Assembly: GCA_947628725.1 (NCBI GenBank) | Contig: CANRAQ010000003.1 | Location: 1-33,228, forward strand | Length of the DNA stretch: 33,228 nucleotides | Reading direction: 5' to 3' | DNA from: an uncultured Bacilli bacterium | GTDB lineage: Bacteria; Bacillota_I; Bacilli_A; RF39; UBA660 | In this document: positions 15,064 to 24,050 of the stretch, in pieces | How the letters are laid out: every line of letters begins with the position of its first letter | Position numbering within the stretch: position 1 is the stretch's first letter | Notes under the pieces: generated by a model | What the model saw: the letters and a program-made list of their open reading frames with translations, nothing else | Told to the model about the DNA's origin: nothing | The model's database searches: none | Program-made: the position numbers and the translations under genes

Positions 15064-16770
15064 ATGGAAGATAAATTTAAAAAAGTTAGCCAATATGATT
15101 TTATGTATGAGAATTCGAAAAAATATTCAGGTAAAGTTGCAATTACTTATCAAGTACCAGACATTGGAAAAACCGTAGAAATAACTTACGAAGAGATGTA
15201 TGAAAAAATTGATCAGTATGCAAGAGCTTTATCTAAATATGGTTTAAAAAAGGGGGATAAGGTAGCAACCTGTGTTTTTAATACACCTGAAGGGATTTAT
15301 TTAATATATGCATTGAATAAAATTGGTGTAATAAATATTGGACTTAGTCCACTAAATAATCCTGAAGAAATGAGAAAAGATTTGCTAATTTCTAATCCTG
15401 ATTTAATTATTACAATGGATACTTTTTATCCTTTATTTAAAGACGATTCAAAAATTTTTAATATGTTAGTATTTACTCCTGTTGATTCTTACAATAAAAT
15501 TATTAGAGCGGGGTATGATTTAAAAGTAGGAAAAAAGTATGGGATAGATAGTAATTTAAAACTGAGTTCTATTGTAAATAAATGGAAAAATTATGAAACA
15601 TTGTTTGAAATAGTTGATAGAGATCAAACATCAGATGTTTTATTTACTAGTGGTTCGACTGGAATACATAAAGGTGTTGAATTAACGAATGAAAACTTTA
15701 ACGAATCTGTTATTGGTATGACTGAAATATACAAAGGGGATATATCTCCTTGGAAAACTCATTTAATTCAGATACCTATAGGTCATATGACATATGGAAG
15801 AGCTATTTTACACTATGCATTAAGTCAAGGAATGAATGCTGCTCTTTCGACTAAGCCATCACCTGCAGATTTTTATGAAGAACTTATTAGGACAAAGGCA
15901 AATGATTGCGCAGGAGGTCCACCACATTTTAGATCCTTTATAATTGAAGAAAATGGTAAACTTATAACAAATCCAAAGTTAAAACCAGGATCTTTAAGTG
16001 AATTAAAATTTGCAACTTCAGGCGGAGAGGAACAAAGAATTAGAGATTTAGAAGCAATTAATAAAGCATTTGAGTATTGTGGTAGTACTGCAAAACTTGG
16101 TAACGGGTTAGGCGCTACTGAAGCTACAGGGCCATTTATAGTAAATAATGGAAGTAAGGGATTTAAAGCAATACTTGGCGTTCCAATACCTAGTATTAAA
16201 ACTAAGTTAGTCAATCCAGAAACTGGAAATATAGAAGAAAAACAAGGGGAACTTCATATATCAGGACCAATAGTAATGAAGGGTTATTTTGAAAACAAGG
16301 AAGAAACAGATAAAGTTTTGTACTATGACAATAATGGAGTTAAGTGGTTTAAAACTGGAGATGTTGTTTCATTAGATGAAAATAGATTTTCTTATGTAAG
16401 TAGGCTTAAAAGAAATTATGTTTGTGACATTACAAATGTGTATCCAGAACAAATCGAATTAATCCTTGAATCTATTCCAGAAATCAGGGAAGCAGTAGTA
16501 GTTCCAGTGCCAGATGACGACAGACAATTTGTATCAAAATATTATATATCATTATATGATATGAATTGCGTTAATAAAGACTTTGAAGACAAAATATGTT
16601 CTTTAGTCGAGAATAAACTTAATTGTAGTAATTTACCTGGTTATATAGAATATACTGATAAACCTCTTGTTAGAAATGGAAGCACAAAGAAAGATATAAA
16701 ATATTATAGGCAAGATGCTTTAAAAGAACTTGATAAAAATAAACAAAAAAATTTAAAAAGAAATGATTAA
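15064..16770 (+). CDS. AMP-forming acyl-CoA synthetase / ligase
   Basis: A 568-residue member of the adenylate-forming (ANL) superfamily, which activates a carboxylic acid with ATP and usually transfers it to CoA. The P-loop TSGSTGIHKG is at 195-204, the adenine-binding GLGATEATGP near 348-357, and the TGD of WFKTGDVVSLD at 431-433. The hinge segment RLKRNYVCDITNVYPEQIE follows, and the C-terminal catalytic Lys is likely one of those in RNGSTKKDIKYY (about 537-548). The substrate cannot be read from sequence; a medium- or long-chain acid is possible. The start ATG follows GGGGGAAGAGAAAT. It has its own regulated-looking promoter and a terminator, so it is probably separate from the downstream kinase. 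Confidence 0.88.
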   Translation: MEDKFKKVSQYDFMYENSKKYSGKVAITYQVPDIGKTVEITYEEMYEKIDQYARALSKYGLKKGDKVATCVFNTPEGIYLIYALNKIGVINIGLSPLNNPEEMRKDLLISNPDLIITMDTFYPLFKDDSKIFNMLVFTPVDSYNKIIRAGYDLKVGKKYGIDSNLKLSSIVNKWKNYETLFEIVDRDQTSDVLFTSGSTGIHKGVELTNENFNESVIGMTEIYKGDISPWKTHLIQIPIGHMTYGRAILHYALSQGMNAALSTKPSPADFYEELIRTKANDCAGGPPHFRSFIIEENGKLITNPKLKPGSLSELKFATSGGEEQRIRDLEAINKAFEYCGSTAKLGNGLGATEATGPFIVNNGSKGFKAILGVPIPSIKTKLVNPETGNIEEKQGELHISGPIVMKGYFENKEETDKVLYYDNNGVKWFKTGDVVSLDENRFSYVSRLKRNYVCDITNVYPEQIELILESIPEIREAVVVPVPDDDRQFVSKYYISLYDMNCVNKDFEDKICSLVENKLNCSNLPGYIEYTDKPLVRNGSTKKDIKYYRQDALKELDKNKQKNLKRND

Positions 16771-16796
16771 AGAGTGACATTTCTTTTCTTTTTTGA
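16756..16796 (+). terminator. Terminator after acyl-CoA synthetase
   Basis: Perfect 10-bp arms AAAAGAAATG (16756-16765) and CATTTCTTTT (16778-16787), followed by CTTTTTT. The stop codon lies in the loop. Confidence 0.75.
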
Positions 16797-16825
16797 TATA
16801 ATTTATAAAGAGTAGGTGGTTGTTA

Positions 16826-19039
16826 ATGGGACTATATTTTTCGTTATGTACTTTGTTGATATTACTTATATTTTTTATAGCGTTTTTTATAAAAAAGCGT
16901 GCTGAAAATATTGAAACAAAAATTTATGGTATTTTACTTTTTGTTACTATAATTGGATTATTTTTAGAATCTTTAACTGGAATTTGGTATAAGGTTGGGT
17001 TTGATTCTAATAATTTTTTATATAAATTTTTATCAAAGGCAGTTTTATCATATTATATTATATGGAGTTTAGTATATGCGCATTATATAATAAATGTTTG
17101 TAATAATAATAGAAAATTTTTGAAGGTATTAGATATTTTATCTATAATTGCGGTCATATTAACGCTTTCTTTTCCTATAAATTTTTTACAAACTGGAGAT
17201 TCTATTTTGCCACAAGGTCTATGTCTAATATTTCCGTATTCATTTTGTATAATATTTAGTATTATAGATCAGTATTATTGCATTAGATATCATAAGAATG
17301 TAGTAATGAAAAAAATTAGTACTGTTTATATATTTTTAATAATGGGAGCAGTCAACATTGTTTTGCAAATGGTTTTACCGGGGTTGTTTTTGTTAGGCTT
17401 TATATTAGCTTATATGGTCATTATAATGTACTTCACCATTGAAAACCCAGATGTTAAGTTAATTAATCAACTAGAACTTGCCAAAGATCAAGCAGAAAAG
17501 GCAAATCATGCTAAAACAGATTTTTTAAGTAGTATGTCTCATGAAATTAGAACTCCATTAAATGCAATAGTAGGTTTTAGTGAATGTATTGATAGAGCAG
17601 AAACTTTAGAAGAAGCAAAAGAAGATGCTAAAGATATAATAATGGCTTCTCAAAACTTACTTGAAATAGTAAATGGTATACTTGATATAAGTAAAATAGA
17701 AGCAGATAAGATGGAAATAGTAAATAATGAATATAACTTAAAAGAAATACTTCAAAATTTAACTAAATTAATAATTCCTAGAATAGGAGAAAAGGATATA
17801 GAGTTAAAAACATATTTTGCTCCAGATATACCTGATGTATTGTTTGGTGATAGTGGTAAGGTAAAGCAAGTTATAACTAATATACTTACTAATGCTGCTA
17901 AATATACTGAACAAGGTGAAATTAACTTTAAGGTAAATTGTGTAAATGAAAATGATAAATGTAAACTTGTTATATCTGTAAGTGACACAGGTAGAGGAAT
18001 AAAACAAGAACAAATAGATAAATTATTTACCAAATTTCAAAGACTTGATGAAGATAAAAACACTACAGTAGAAGGTACAGGACTAGGACTTGCAATTACA
18101 AAAAGACTTGTTGAAATGATGGGTGGTAAGATAGTTGTACAAAGTGAATATGGTAAAGGATCTACATTTACTATATATTTAAGCCAAGAAATAAGGCATA
18201 ATGTAATATATAAAAATGTTGCTTCTAATAATAATGAAATATTAAAGTATCCTGGTAAAAAGGTATTAGTAGTAGATGATAATAGGTTAAATCTTAAAGT
18301 TGAAACCAAAATTCTTAAAAATTATGATTTAGATATAGAATGTGTTGAAAGTGGATTTGAATCTATTGAAAAAGTTAAAAGTAATAAATATGATATAATT
18401 CTTATGGATATAATGATGCCTAAGATGGGTGGAGTAGAAACGTTGAAAAAATTAAACGAAATAGAGAATTTTTCGACACCTGTTATTGCACTTACTGCAG
18501 ATGCTATACAAGGAAAGGCAAAAAAATATTTGGAAGTAGGATTTAGTGGTTATTTATCTAAACCTATCGATGAAATAGAATTAAGAAATGTACTTTCAAA
18601 ACATTTAGATGGTAGTATAGAAAAGAAAGAAGAAAAAATGGATGTACCTATGGAAAAAGAAGAAAATAACAATAAAATTGATGTCAATTATTTAAAAGAT
18701 AATGATATTGATGTAGATGCTTCTATAGAACTTTTAGGTGACATTGATATGTATAATGATACATTAAAAGATTTTATTACAGAATCTGAAAGTAGAATAC
18801 CTAAAATGAAAGAATATTTAGATAATTCTGATGCTGCTAATTATGCTATATTAGCGCATGCAATGAAAAGTGATAGCAAGTATCTAGGATTTAAAAAATT
18901 AGCAGAGTTATCATTAAATCATGAATTGGAAGGTAAAAATAACAATATATCATATATAAAGGATAATTATGATGAACTTATGAAAGAAGTAAATAGAATT
19001 ATTGAAATAGTAAAGAAATATTTAGAGGAGATGGAATAA
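16826..19039 (+). CDS. Hybrid sensor histidine kinase with receiver and Hpt domains
   Basis: A 737-residue membrane phosphorelay protein. Residues 1-205 form about seven hydrophobic segments, a membrane-embedded sensor. HisKA carries the phosphoacceptor His239 in SMSHEIRTPLNAIVGF. The HATPase domain has the N box (Asn356), DTGRGI (387-392) and GTGLGL (417-422). A receiver domain follows (Asp484-485, phosphoacceptor Asp528 in LMDIMMP, Thr557, Lys579), then a C-terminal Hpt with His678 in AHAMKSDSKYLG. All catalytic residues are present. The start ATG at 16826 is preceded by AGGTGG; a TTG two codons earlier is less likely. It overlaps the next gene by one base, so the receiver-only protein is its probable partner. 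Confidence 0.92.
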   Translation: MGLYFSLCTLLILLIFFIAFFIKKRAENIETKIYGILLFVTIIGLFLESLTGIWYKVGFDSNNFLYKFLSKAVLSYYIIWSLVYAHYIINVCNNNRKFLKVLDILSIIAVILTLSFPINFLQTGDSILPQGLCLIFPYSFCIIFSIIDQYYCIRYHKNVVMKKISTVYIFLIMGAVNIVLQMVLPGLFLLGFILAYMVIIMYFTIENPDVKLINQLELAKDQAEKANHAKTDFLSSMSHEIRTPLNAIVGFSECIDRAETLEEAKEDAKDIIMASQNLLEIVNGILDISKIEADKMEIVNNEYNLKEILQNLTKLIIPRIGEKDIELKTYFAPDIPDVLFGDSGKVKQVITNILTNAAKYTEQGEINFKVNCVNENDKCKLVISVSDTGRGIKQEQIDKLFTKFQRLDEDKNTTVEGTGLGLAITKRLVEMMGGKIVVQSEYGKGSTFTIYLSQEIRHNVIYKNVASNNNEILKYPGKKVLVVDDNRLNLKVETKILKNYDLDIECVESGFESIEKVKSNKYDIILMDIMMPKMGGVETLKKLNEIENFSTPVIALTADAIQGKAKKYLEVGFSGYLSKPIDEIELRNVLSKHLDGSIEKKEEKMDVPMEKEENNNKIDVNYLKDNDIDVDASIELLGDIDMYNDTLKDFITESESRIPKMKEYLDNSDAANYAILAHAMKSDSKYLGFKKLAELSLNHELEGKNNNISYIKDNYDELMKEVNRIIEIVKKYLEEME

Positions 19040-19413
19040 TGGATAAGTCAATAATAGTAGCCGATGACTCAGAAATAATAAAAAATATTATAGAAAAAGC
19101 ACTAAGTAGCGAATTTAAAGTATTAAGGGCTTCTAATGGTAGAGAAGCAATCGAATATATTACGAAGGATACTAATAAAAGTATAGTAGGAATGCTTCTT
19201 GATTTAAATATGCCAGAGTATGATGGATTTTATGTATTAAACTATTTTAAAAACAATAATTTATTCAATAGAATACCAGTATCTATAATATCTGGAGATG
19301 ACTCTAAAGACACTATAGATAAAGCATTCACATATAATATAGTAGATATGCTAAACAAACCTTTTTCAATTGAAAATGTAAGAGGAATTGTTGGTAAAAT
19401 GTTAAATAAATAA
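19039..19413 (+). CDS. Receiver-only response regulator
   Basis: A 124-residue single receiver domain with no output domain. The acidic pair is Asp9-Asp10 (VADDSE), phosphoacceptor Asp55 (LLDLNMP), the switch Ser85 (IISGDD) and Lys107 (LNKPFS). The ATG overlaps the kinase TAA by one base (TAATGG), so the two are translationally coupled. As a stand-alone receiver it would act as a phosphate shuttle from the kinase's Hpt domain or bind a target protein; the final output is not encoded nearby. In B. subtilis Spo0F is a receiver-only protein in the sporulation phosphorelay, but orthology is not claimed. Confidence 0.9.
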   Translation: MDKSIIVADDSEIIKNIIEKALSSEFKVLRASNGREAIEYITKDTNKSIVGMLLDLNMPEYDGFYVLNYFKNNNLFNRIPVSIISGDDSKDTIDKAFTYNIVDMLNKPFSIENVRGIVGKMLNK

Positions 19414-19414
19414 T

Positions 19415-19438
19415 CCTTAGAAATTCTAGGGATTTTTG
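19415..19438 (+). terminator. Terminator after the response regulator
   Basis: CCTTAGAA pairs with TTCTAGG (one bulge), followed by GATTTTT. Confidence 0.55.
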
Positions 19439-19444
19439 CTAATA

Positions 19445-19472
19445 TTGACTTTTAATATACATTTGATATAAT
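19445..19472 (+). promoter_or_regulatory. Promoter of the unknown gene at 19497
   Basis: TTGACT at 19445-19450, a 16-bp spacer and TATAAT at 19467-19472. Confidence 0.65.
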
Positions 19473-19496
19473 AAAAATAATTTTAGGGGGACATAT

Positions 19497-20060
19497 ATGA
19501 AAAAAGATATGAATAATCAAAAATTAAAATTAATATTAGAAGAAATAAAAAAATTAATAGATGAATATAATGCTTTAAGTAATGAAAAATTATCTCTTTC
19601 AACTGAATTTATGAAACAAGATGTAAGTGATATATATGTATGTGTTTATAATGAAAATAGTGAAAGTGATCATATTGGATTATTTAGATCAATAGATTGG
19701 TTTTCAAATTATATGGAAGTTGAAAATCCTTATAATCTTCCAATTTATAGTTATGATTCAGGAAATCTTTATATCAGTTTAGATTCAAAATTTATAGCTG
19801 TTAGAAAGATACATGAAAACATTTATAAGGTAAATAGATGGCAACAAATGGGAACTAAACATATTATAAATGGTGAACCTTATGTGTGTAATTGCAATAT
19901 AAAGGAAGTTATGAAATTTGATGATCTTAGAGATATAATGTATAACGAAAAAATAATTAAAATATATGAACCTGGTAAGGCTAGTACTGATGAGATGGAA
20001 GAAACATTAGAGTATGCATCTAAATATTTTAATCTTAATGAAAAATATAAAGTATTATAA
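19497..20060 (+). CDS. Hypothetical cytoplasmic protein
   Basis: A 187-residue protein I do not recognise. It begins with a short Lys/Glu-rich helix (about 1-40, MKKDMNNQKLKLILEEIKK) and then an alpha/beta segment with SDIYVCVYNENSESDHIGLF and SWFSNY-type aromatic residues, followed by GEPYVCNCNIKEVM. There is no signal peptide or membrane segment. ATG at 19497 is preceded by AGGGGG at optimal spacing, and the gene has its own promoter and terminator, so it is probably real and expressed as a single unit. Confidence 0.75.
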   Translation: MKKDMNNQKLKLILEEIKKLIDEYNALSNEKLSLSTEFMKQDVSDIYVCVYNENSESDHIGLFRSIDWFSNYMEVENPYNLPIYSYDSGNLYISLDSKFIAVRKIHENIYKVNRWQQMGTKHIINGEPYVCNCNIKEVMKFDDLRDIMYNEKIIKIYEPGKASTDEMEETLEYASKYFNLNEKYKVL

Positions 20061-20073
20061 AATTAATTTAACT

Positions 20074-20099
20074 AGTTCTGCTTATAGTAGAACTTTTTT
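20074..20099 (+). terminator. Terminator after the gene at 19497
   Basis: Stem AGTTCT / AGAACT with a nine-base loop, followed by a run of T residues. Confidence 0.75.
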
Positions 20100-20115
20100 A
20101 TATAAATAATATTGA

Positions 20116-20144
20116 TTGCTTAAAAGTATTAAATGTGTTATTAT
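20116..20144 (+). promoter_or_regulatory. Promoter of miaB
   Basis: TTGCTT at 20116-20121, a 17-bp spacer and TG-T-TATTAT ending at 20144 (extended -10). Confidence 0.6.
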
Positions 20145-20164
20145 TATACGAGGAAGTGATTTTT

Positions 20165-21589
20165 ATGAATTTACCAAATTTAAAAGAAGCAAAAATTAGA
20201 ACAAAAAATGATATTAAGATAATAAAGGATGCATATGAAATACCTGAAACTATGAAAAATATAGGAAAGGGTAAAAAATATTATTTAAAAACATATGGAT
20301 GTCAAATGAATGTTCATGATAGTGAAAATATAAAAGCTATATTAGAGGATATGGGTTTTAAAGAAACAGACAATTTAGATAAATCAGATATAATACTTTT
20401 AAATACATGCGCAATAAGAGAAAATGCTCATAATAAAATGTTTGGCTTTTTAGGTAGAGTAAAGCATCTTAAAGAAAGTAATCCAAATATAATATGTGGT
20501 ATATGTGGTTGCATGGCTCAAGAAGAAAGCGTTGTAAATGATATAAAAAGTAAATATAAATGGGTAGATATAGTATTTGGAACACATAATATACATAAAC
20601 TTCCTAGTATACTTGAAGAGTCATTAAAGGAAAAAAGACAAGAAATAGAAGTATATAGTATAGAAGGAGATGTCTACGAAAATATTCCAGTTAAAAGGGA
20701 TTCAAAATATAAGGCATGGGTAAATATAATGTATGGATGTGATAAATTTTGTACATATTGTATAGTCCCATATACTAGAGGTAAACAAAGAAGTAGAATG
20801 CCTGAAGATATAATTAGTGAAGTTAAAAAATTAGTTAGTGATGGATATAAAGAGGTTACATTGCTAGGACAAAATGTAAATGCTTATGGTAAAGATTTAA
20901 ATATTGATTACACTATGGGTGATTTACTTGAAGATGTTGCTAAAACTGGTATAGATAGATTAAGATTTGTAACATCACACCCTTGGGATTTTGATGATAA
21001 AATGATAGATATAATTGCAAAATATCCAAATATTATGCCATATATACACCTACCACTTCAATCAGGAAGTGATAGAATATTAAAGTTAATGGGAAGAAGA
21101 TATACTAAAGAAAAGTATATAGAATTATTTAATAAGATCAAAAATAAAGTACCAAATTGTTCTATAACTACTGATATTATAGTTGCATTTCCTGGTGAAA
21201 CTTTAAAAGATTTTAATGATACATTAGATGTAGTAAATACATGTAAGTTTGATTCTGCATTTACATTTATTTTTTCGCCTAGAGTAGGAACACCAGCTGC
21301 TTTGATGGAAAATAATTTAACAGAAGATGAAAAAAATGATAGGCTATATAAATTGAACGATATGATAAATAAATATGCTAATGAAGCAAATCAAAAATAT
21401 TTAAATAAAATAGTTCCTGTTTTATTAGAAGATTATAGTAAAAAAGATAAAAATTTGATGGGATATACAGATACTATGAAACTTGTAAATGTAAAATGTG
21501 ATAAAAAATATTTAGGAAAAATAGTAAATGTTAAAATAACAAGTGTAAACACATGGAGTTTAGATGGAAAATTTCAGAAAATTAAATAA
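20165..21589 (+). CDS. miaB: tRNA-2-methylthio-N6-dimethylallyladenosine synthase
   Basis: A radical-SAM methylthiotransferase that converts i6A37 to ms2i6A37 in tRNAs reading codons that start with U. 474 residues. The N-terminal MTTase domain carries the auxiliary iron-sulfur ligands Cys46 (KTYGCQMN), Cys82 (LNTCAIREN) and Cys116 (ICGCMAQE). The radical-SAM CxxxCxxC is Cys192, Cys196 and Cys199 in YGCDKFCTYCIVPYTRG. A C-terminal TRAM domain begins near GYTDTMKLVNV. The start ATG at 20165 has GAGGAAGTG upstream; a GTG ten codons earlier overlaps the promoter. A B. subtilis-like order, miaB then cotE, is kept here with one gene inserted. Confidence 0.95.
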   Translation: MNLPNLKEAKIRTKNDIKIIKDAYEIPETMKNIGKGKKYYLKTYGCQMNVHDSENIKAILEDMGFKETDNLDKSDIILLNTCAIRENAHNKMFGFLGRVKHLKESNPNIICGICGCMAQEESVVNDIKSKYKWVDIVFGTHNIHKLPSILEESLKEKRQEIEVYSIEGDVYENIPVKRDSKYKAWVNIMYGCDKFCTYCIVPYTRGKQRSRMPEDIISEVKKLVSDGYKEVTLLGQNVNAYGKDLNIDYTMGDLLEDVAKTGIDRLRFVTSHPWDFDDKMIDIIAKYPNIMPYIHLPLQSGSDRILKLMGRRYTKEKYIELFNKIKNKVPNCSITTDIIVAFPGETLKDFNDTLDVVNTCKFDSAFTFIFSPRVGTPAALMENNLTEDEKNDRLYKLNDMINKYANEANQKYLNKIVPVLLEDYSKKDKNLMGYTDTMKLVNVKCDKKYLGKIVNVKITSVNTWSLDGKFQKIK

Positions 21590-21646
21590 TAATATACTTT
21601 TTTTAAAAAATTGTGATATAATTAAGTAGTGAATAGGAGTGAAGTT

Positions 21647-22834
21647 ATGAAATGTGTGAAGTGTGGAGCTGATATAGCAGACACAGCAAAGTTTTGTGGT
21701 TACTGTGGTAATCCAGTTGAAGTAGATTCAAGTAGTGAAGTAGTTAATGAAGTTCAACCAGATATGACAACTCAAGAACCTGTACAACAAGTTCAAACAG
21801 ATATACCAACTCAAGATGTACAATTAGAATCTCAAAATGTAGTAGGTGATACTGTACAACAAGTACAAAATACAGTAGAACAACCTATACCAAGCTATAC
21901 TGTAAATGATAGCAATAGTTCAAAAGGAAACAAAAATAATAAAGGATTATTTATAGCCTTAGGATGTGCTTTAGCAGTTATAGCAGTAGTATTAGTATCA
22001 TTTGCTTTATTTAAATCAAATTCAAATTCAGTTGATGCATTAAATAAAGCAGTAGCTAATTTAAATAGTAAAGGTGCTGATAGTGCTACTATAAAATTAG
22101 AAGCAAATATTGAAGCAAGTGAAATGGGAAGCGTTAAACTTTCATTGGAATCAAAAGCTGCTAAAGTTAATGATCAGTACTTAGTAGAAGTAAAATTAAA
22201 TAAAAATATAATTACAGATGAAATTAGTATGTTTATGTCATTTGATAAAGATAATGCAAAAGTATATGTACCATCATCATTTATTAATTTGATTGCTGGT
22301 GATGAAACTGATACTGTAGAAAACAAATGGTATAATTATACTATGAGTTTATCTGAATTAGGTTTAAATTTATCAGATTTAGAAAGTGAATCTGACACAG
22401 ATTTTGATTTTTCAAGTATAATTGATCAAAAACATTTTGTATATGTAGATTCAAGTAATAATTCTAATCATTATCAACTTAAAATAGATAAAGAATTAAT
22501 AGAAAAAATAAAAACTAAAGCAAGTAATGAATTAGATGCTGAAGATAAAGAAATGCTTGATTCAGTAGATACTAGTGAATTAGATGGTATGGAACCAATT
22601 ATATTAGATTTTTATATAACTAAAGATAATCAATTAGAAAAAATATCTATAGATTTAGCTAAATATATGGATAGTGAAGATGTTTCTAAAGCCGAGATAT
22701 CAATTAGTTTTGTAGATTTAGGTTCAACTGTAGTAACAATACCTGATGAAGCATTAAATTCAAAAGATTCTCTAGAAGACTATATTGGTAGTATGTCTAG
22801 TGATGATTACTCTATTGAAGATTATGAATTTTAA
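21647..22834 (+). CDS. Zinc-ribbon membrane protein with extracytoplasmic domain
   Basis: A 395-residue protein. The N-terminal zinc ribbon has paired CxxC motifs (Cys3, Cys6, Cys17, Cys20; CVKCGAD and FCGYCGNP). A Gln/Val/Asp/Ser-rich linker (about 25-98), one membrane helix (about 99-122, LFIALGCALAVIAVVLVSFALF) and an acidic extracytoplasmic domain follow. The outer domain resembles lipoprotein-type beta-rich folds that report or bind lipids, but no specific family is claimed. The start ATG at 21647 follows AGGAG; a GTG six codons earlier is less likely. A TATAAT at 21617-21622 may be its -10. Function unknown. Confidence 0.75.
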   Translation: MKCVKCGADIADTAKFCGYCGNPVEVDSSSEVVNEVQPDMTTQEPVQQVQTDIPTQDVQLESQNVVGDTVQQVQNTVEQPIPSYTVNDSNSSKGNKNNKGLFIALGCALAVIAVVLVSFALFKSNSNSVDALNKAVANLNSKGADSATIKLEANIEASEMGSVKLSLESKAAKVNDQYLVEVKLNKNIITDEISMFMSFDKDNAKVYVPSSFINLIAGDETDTVENKWYNYTMSLSELGLNLSDLESESDTDFDFSSIIDQKHFVYVDSSNNSNHYQLKIDKELIEKIKTKASNELDAEDKEMLDSVDTSELDGMEPIILDFYITKDNQLEKISIDLAKYMDSEDVSKAEISISFVDLGSTVVTIPDEALNSKDSLEDYIGSMSSDDYSIEDYEF

Positions 22835-22837
22835 TAT

Positions 22838-22866
22838 AAAACCTTCGATTATATATCGAGGGTTTT
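22838..22866 (+). terminator. Terminator after the zinc-ribbon gene
   Basis: 12-bp arms AAAACCTTCGAT / ATCGAGGGTTTT (one G-U pair) with a five-base loop. The T residues are within the stem. Confidence 0.7.
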
Positions 22867-22942
22867 AATATATTTAAAATATTAATTCCATAAATATCAT
22901 TTTTATTAATTAAATTCATATATTAAATTGAGGAGTGATTTT

Positions 22943-23473
22943 ATGGCATTATATAAGGAGATAGTCACTAAAGCTGTCATTGGTAAAGGTAAAAAATATT
23001 TTAAAGATAATTATAATATAACTACAGAAAATGTTCCAACTACTATATTAGGGTGTTGGGTTATCAATCATAAATTTAAAGGTTATAAAACTAATGATAG
23101 AATAGGTGTAAGTGGGTCATATGATGTAAATATATGGTATTCATATGATAACGATTCTAAAACTACTGTTGTAAGTAAAAATATTTCATACAATGATTTA
23201 TTCAATGTTAAACTTAAAGAAAATGCAGATTTATCTAGTGATACAGATATAATTGTAAGAACATTAAAACAACCAAGTTGTCTTGGAGTTAATTCTAATG
23301 AAAAAACTATATCATTCGACATTGAAAAAGAATTAGGTGTAGAAGTAGTAGGTGAAACAAAAGTAAAAATTGCTGTAGAAGAAGATGAAGAACCATGGGA
23401 TGAAATAGAGGATGAATTAACTGATAAAGATATAGAAGATATAGATAAAGTAGATGACAATTTTATAAAATAG
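22943..23473 (+). CDS. cotE: Outer spore coat morphogenetic protein CotE
   Basis: A 176-residue homologue of B. subtilis CotE, which assembles the outer coat on the forespore in the mother cell. Landmarks shared with the family: the start MALYKEIVTKAVIGKGKK, then ILGCWVINHKF, SYDVNIWYSYDNDSKTTVV, RTLKQPSCL and VEVVGETKVKI, then a very acidic tail (EEDEEPWDEIEDE), the region that in CotE contacts other coat proteins. The start ATG at 22943 follows AGGAGTG. Proximity to miaB matches the B. subtilis ymcB-ymcA-cotE neighbourhood. This is the best evidence that the organism sporulates or descends from spore formers. No obvious housekeeping promoter was seen upstream, compatible with control by a sporulation sigma factor. 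Confidence 0.88.
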   Translation: MALYKEIVTKAVIGKGKKYFKDNYNITTENVPTTILGCWVINHKFKGYKTNDRIGVSGSYDVNIWYSYDNDSKTTVVSKNISYNDLFNVKLKENADLSSDTDIIVRTLKQPSCLGVNSNEKTISFDIEKELGVEVVGETKVKIAVEEDEEPWDEIEDELTDKDIEDIDKVDDNFIK

Positions 23474-23492
23474 TACTATTGTACTTTTTTTC
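23472..23492 (+). terminator. Terminator after cotE
   Basis: A short stem AGTAC / GTACT with a TATT loop and a run of seven or more T residues, overlapping the stop codon. Confidence 0.7.
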
Positions 23493-23535
23493 TTTTTATG
23501 ATAGTATATTTACTTGTGTATGAAAGGATGTTAAC

Positions 23536-24033
23536 ATGAATAAATTAGGCATTAATGAATATAAATTGAATGATATTGAAAAGCAAATAATAAAGTTAAA
23601 ATTAGACTTGATAGATTATTATTTTACCTTTAATAATGAACAGTTGGATTTTAAATTTTTGAATGATTTACATAAATTTCTTTTTGGGGATTTTTATTTT
23701 GATTCACAATTAGGTACAAGGAAAATTGAAATTCCTGAAGAAGAATTAATAGAAGAAATATTAATAAAATTAAATTATTTATGTCTAGGTGGAGAAAAGA
23801 ATATAGAAGAAATATTATCACTATTAAAAGAATTATGGAAGATGCAACCATTTATTTTAGGAAATACTAGAACTTTAGTTGCCTTCTTAAAAATAATAAA
23901 TAATATATACTTATTAGGATTAGAAATAGATTCAGATATAAAAATAAAAAGTTGTCCTAAAATGTTTGAATTAAACAATTTTGTTAACCAAAAAAGGTTG
24001 ACAAAACAAAAAAACTTTGTTAATATTATATAG
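23536..24033 (+). CDS. Fic-like protein with degenerate active site
   Basis: A 165-residue protein with a Fic-type core: FLNDLHKFLFGDFY matches the start of the fold (usually LHxxLF), GTRKI follows, and the active-site loop reads QPFILGNTRT at 104-113. Classical Fic enzymes have HPFxxGN(G/T)R, where the His acts as base in AMP transfer. Here it is Gln104 (CAA at 23845-23847), while Pro, Phe, Gly, Asn and Arg are kept. The protein is therefore either inactive as an AMP transferase, a binding-only relative, or a user of different chemistry. It is a compact single domain. Its last codons contain the rpsP promoter. A start ATG follows AAAGGATGTTAAC. Confidence 0.65.
   Translation: MNKLGINEYKLNDIEKQIIKLKLDLIDYYFTFNNEQLDFKFLNDLHKFLFGDFYFDSQLGTRKIEIPEEELIEEILIKLNYLCLGGEKNIEEILSLLKELWKMQPFILGNTRTLVAFLKIINNIYLLGLEIDSDIKIKSCPKMFELNNFVNQKRLTKQKNFVNII
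23998..24026 (+). promoter_or_regulatory. Promoter of rpsP operon
   Basis: TTGACA at 23998-24003, a 17-bp spacer and TG-T-TAATAT ending at 24026: near-consensus with extended -10, located inside the 3' end of the upstream gene. Confidence 0.85.
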
Positions 24034-24050
24034 ATGAATGGAGGTGCTTT

